Shown piece by piece: positions 61,875 through 64,000 of a stretch of 64,000 bases of DNA (positions are counted from its first letter, which is position 1; each line of letters starts with the position of its first letter). This DNA is from Iris pallida. Its lineage: Eukaryota > Streptophyta > Magnoliopsida > Asparagales > Iridaceae. The notes under the pieces were generated by a model. It was not told the origin of the DNA. It saw nothing but the letters and a program-made list of their open reading frames with translations, and ran no database searches. The stretch is from positions 124,001 through 188,000 of the forward strand of contig JANAVB010042263.1 in the NCBI GenBank assembly GCA_029216955.1, given 5' to 3'. Both the position numbers and the translations under genes were made by a program.

Positions 61875-61946
61875 GCCATTGTACAAGCCATTGTACAAGT
61901 CATTGTATAAGCCATTGTACAAGTCATTATACAAGCCATTGTATAA
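61875..61946. repeat. Six tandem copies of a 12-bp unit with TTGTACAA palindrome
   Basis: G(C/T)CATTGTA(C/T)AA is repeated exactly six times (72 bases). Most units contain the self-complementary TTGTACAA or its TTGTATAA variant. It lies between the TTGAC array and the LTR end. Confidence 0.9.
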
Positions 61947-62324
61947 GGTAACGTAACTGAATTGGATCCTTGTGTATTGATTGGGGAGGGGGAGTAGAAA
62001 ATGGTTATGTGATCAATCGTATTGTATAAGAAATTGTATATGTCTATTGTACACCCACGTACAAAGGAGTCCCATTTTATTGTATAACCTAACCCGTTTA
62101 CATAACCATATTGTGCTCTAAAATTACATGTTCCTTACAGTCTTACTTATCATATTTAGATATTTCCTGTTATCAAATCTCTACTGTTTTTCATATATCT
62201 TCTTCTTTCAGCGTTTCATGTACTTTACTCTATTGCATGCTTTATATTTCCTAACTCGTTATGAACTGCGTGAGATATTTTGTGCTCGCTCCCGTCCTGA
62301 CTGGACCTGTTAAAAATTTTACAG

Positions 62325-62371
62325 AGGATGATGAGGCACCATGCACCCTTAATTGGAGTTTGCCTAGTTGA
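62325..62371 (+). CDS. Short acidic frame behind conserved acceptor-like site (58024 LTR)
   Basis: TTTTACAG (AG at 62323-62324) is preceded by GTCCTGACTGGACC with CTGAC 24 bases upstream. The frame EDDEAPCTLNWSLPS ends at TGA (62369). It shares phase and the ED-EA-CT start with element X but has lost the TYYG part. Weak as a coding call; listed for comparison. Confidence 0.22.
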
Positions 62372-62753
62372 CACTCGCGATCTGGACCCCAGGGGAGGTT
62401 CAGGCAGCTGCTGAGGACGATACCTTGCTTAGTATAGATAGTTTAGACTGTTTTCCTTTTATGTTTAGTTGTTGTTCTTGATTCAGAGTTTGTATATTGT
62501 AGAGATGTTGAGACTTGTATTTCATTTCTGTTGTACCTCGGTTGAGGATTCTCTTATCTATTTTATCGTGCCATATTCTATCTCTAGATTGTGATTGAGT
62601 TGTACCTCTGTGTTGGCCTCCTTATGGAGAGTATTCATGTTAGTTGGTTATAGTTCATGACCTAGAACAGCGTTCTACCGCCGACACTGCGGCGTAGGCT
62701 GGGCGATGTTACGTACTCGTACCCTCACGGTGGGTGCGGGTCGTGACATTATT

Positions 62754-63290
62754 CATGCAATATTGCACCGAGAGAGAGAGAGAGAGATAGAGTTATAGGT
62801 TGCTGGATGAGACAAAGACCTGAGGATATAGCATGAGGTGAGGATAGAAGCATGAGGTGGAGAGGGCTGTGCTGGGTTGGGGGCAACGGTGGTTGTTGTG
62901 GCCGCGGTGGAGAGGAGGAGGCGGATTGCTCGAGGAAGAGGCGTGCTCCCACGAGCGGCAGGGGGAGCATCGAAGGTTGGGGGATGGAGGAACTTGAAAA
63001 ACTTGAGAGTGAGTGATTAGAAAATGGTTTTTTCTAAGGGCACCACACATTTTACCTGGGGACAGCCCAAAAATGTTTCAAAAAAATTACAAGTTTGTCA
63101 TCCATTTTTTTACTTGAGGATAGTCCAATTTTCTCCAGCAAGTGGGACTGCCAACTTAGTGGCAGTCCTAGGACTGCCAGCAAGTTGGCAGTCCTCACAT
63201 AAAGGAGAACTGCCAACAAGTTGGCAGTCTTAGGACTGCCACCTTGTTGGCAATCCTAACATAAAGGAGAACTGCCAACTACTTAGCTGC
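62754..63290. other. Non-LTR sequence: GA microsatellite, purine-rich stretch, inverted TGCCAAC repeats
   Basis: A (GA)n run lies at 62770-62788. A GAGG-rich segment follows to about 62990, whose minus-strand frames are proline/serine-rich chance frames. From 63050 the sequence TGGGGACAGCCCAAAAATG begins a segment whose far end (near 63740-63826) carries the inverse CCCAA/TGGGCTGCCCCCA. GGACTGCCAACW.GTTGGCAGTCC-type inverted repeats occur at 63145-63280. This may be one end of a gene-carrying DNA transposon. Confidence 0.45.
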
Positions 63291-63304
63291 AGTCTGCGTC
63301 GACG

Positions 63305-63660
63305 AAGACACCCTCGCTCGCCAGCGGAGCCCTCCGTCAGTACGAGCTCGACCTGAAGCTCCTCCCGCGCGGCCATGCCGAGCGTGCCCTCTTCCACAGC
63401 AATCGCGCAGCGTGCCTCCTCTCCCTCCACCCCGTCGACCACGAGGCTGTCGCCGTCGAGTGCTCGCTCGCCCTCCAGTCCCAACCCCGCTTCCCCCGCG
63501 CCCTCCTCCGCCGCGCCCGCGCCCTCGACGCCCTCCGCCGCCCCGACCTCGTCCTCCAGGACGTCCGCTCCCTCCTCTCCTTCGACCCGACAACTCGGAC
63601 GCCCTCCTCCTCCTCCGCAAGCTCCAGCAGGAGACCCCCTCCATCGCCCCCGCCGCCCCC
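63305..63660 (+). pseudogene. Captured fragment of a PHOX-type TPR protein, frameshifted
   Basis: The plus frame reads LRQYELDLKLLPRGHAERAL, then FHSNRAACLLSLHPVDHEAV and RALLRRARALDAL. It matches the TPR region of plant PHOX proteins (TPR plus PB1, co-chaperone-like), where LL-YE-ALKLLP--H-DRA-FHSNRAACL and VRALLRRARA are characteristic. After LSFDP the frame shifts (near 63588) and continues DNSDALLLLRKLQQ in the next frame. The PB1 domain and the protein start are absent. Codons are extremely C/G-rich at third positions, unlike the surroundings. Possible terminal inverted repeats on both sides suggest capture by a transposon. Confidence 0.8.
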
Positions 63661-64000
63661 AATCAAGATCACCTCCACATCAGGCCTTCCCCCGCCGCGC
63701 TTGGCGCCTCCGCCGTCCGCTCGCCCCCCTCCCTCTGTCCTAATTTTTGGGCTGCCCCCAAGCAAATTGTCGGTGCCTCCCAGCAAAAGTTCCACCTGCT
63801 TGGGCTGCCCCCAAATTTTTATTGACACTTTTTAGTGACGAACTTAGACTTTCAGTGATGAAATGAGTCTTTTATGATAAATGTTCGTTAGTAAAATGCA
63901 TCACTAAAATTTTTTGAGTGCTCAAATCCATCAACGAATAAATGTAGTACCCAAAGTCTAATTATATCATAAACCTGGTATCCTTATACAAAATAATTCA
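63661..64000. other. Right end of the gene-fragment segment and AT-rich sequence
   Basis: TTTTTGGGCTGCCCCCAAG (about 63746) and TTGGGCTGCCCCCAAAT (about 63798) are the inverse of the sequence near 63056. The rest (63827-64000) is AT-rich with repeated GTGA/TTAGTGACGA/CATCACTAAAA words like the subterminal zones of DNA transposons. No gene is seen. Confidence 0.4.

Larger units (their letters stand above)
58024..62748 (+). repeat. Solo LTR (4725 bp), duplication TTATT
   Basis: It starts TGTAACACCCAGTTTTCC (58024) and ends GGTGCGGGTCGTGACA (62748), flanked by TTATT at 58019-58023 and 62749-62753. Order of contents: TATA box (58600-58607), GTGTC island (58930-59620), CA/GT-rich sequence (60180-61290), TTGAC array (61425-61500), GAGGCAATTACATTCTCTGA (61627), 12-bp tandem repeat (61875-61946), a GGATCC..TTGATTGGGGAGGGGGAG block shared with X (about 61965-62000), acceptor-like site (62324) and an end palindrome. 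It is related to the 24551 solo LTR, especially in the first ~60 bases. Confidence 0.9.

Noticed and set aside
63279..63828. Long minus-strand and second plus-strand frames (122-163 codons)
   Set aside because: They are GC-rich shadows of the PHOX/TPR fragment; only the frame described matches a protein family.

Overview
This window is repeat-rich nuclear DNA of a flowering plant. The evidence is plant-type LTR retrotransposons with initiator-Met-tRNA primer binding sites, a CACTA transposon, a Sirevirus-like Copia derivative, and fragments of plant gene families (U-box E3 ligase, PHOX-type TPR protein, AAA ATPase). The captured U-box and PHOX exons are very GC-rich, which hints at a monocot donor genome; that is an inference only. 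I see no intact ordinary cellular gene, no rRNA or tRNA gene and no CRISPR. Most open frames here are chance frames in non-coding repeats.

Layout. From 1 to 4034 lie the 5' LTR of an element that continues left of the window (66-2465), inserted into an older LTR remnant (2466-4034). A short stretch of apparently non-LTR sequence follows (4035-4850), with a promoter-like segment, a 75-bp tandem repeat and a palindromic ~30-bp minisatellite. That minisatellite is split by a 40-kb nest. Solo LTR Q (4851-44837, duplication ATTTT) contains gypsy element X (6380-43903, duplication TAGGG, minus strand). X has ~4-kb LTRs and only 3.3 kb of interior. Its LTRs contain five further insertions, each with its own target duplication: a CACTA element (7854-13253), three solo LTRs (13675-18232, 24551-29114, 38541-41963) and a gag-only Sirevirus-like element (29650-37962). 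The CACTA element in turn contains another solo LTR (8297-11273). This is at least four levels of nesting that can be read directly from the sequence.

Right of the nest, the minisatellite resumes (44838-45380). It is followed by ~2.7 kb of unidentified, possibly low-copy sequence and a thrice-repeated ~250-300-bp segment (copies at 47541, 47868 and 57497). Copy two is interrupted by a complete 8.1-kb non-coding LTR element (48084-56184, duplication CTAAC). Next come a truncated Copia element (RNase H plus 3' LTR, 56190-57496), a 4.7-kb solo LTR (58024-62748, duplication TTATT) and a gene-fragment-bearing segment with a PHOX/TPR piece near 63.3-63.7 kb.

Function. Nothing here looks like a cellular pathway. 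The most informative biology is in the transposable elements: (a) a CACTA element carrying pieces of two unrelated genes in opposite orientation; (b) a recently active gag-only retrotransposon whose LTR has a palindrome cluster immediately upstream of its TATA box; (c) several related LTR families that share, at similar positions, a core promoter, a sense-oriented TTGAC array, a conserved motif, and a branch-point/3'-splice-site signal followed by a short acidic reading frame ~420-465 bp from the LTR end.
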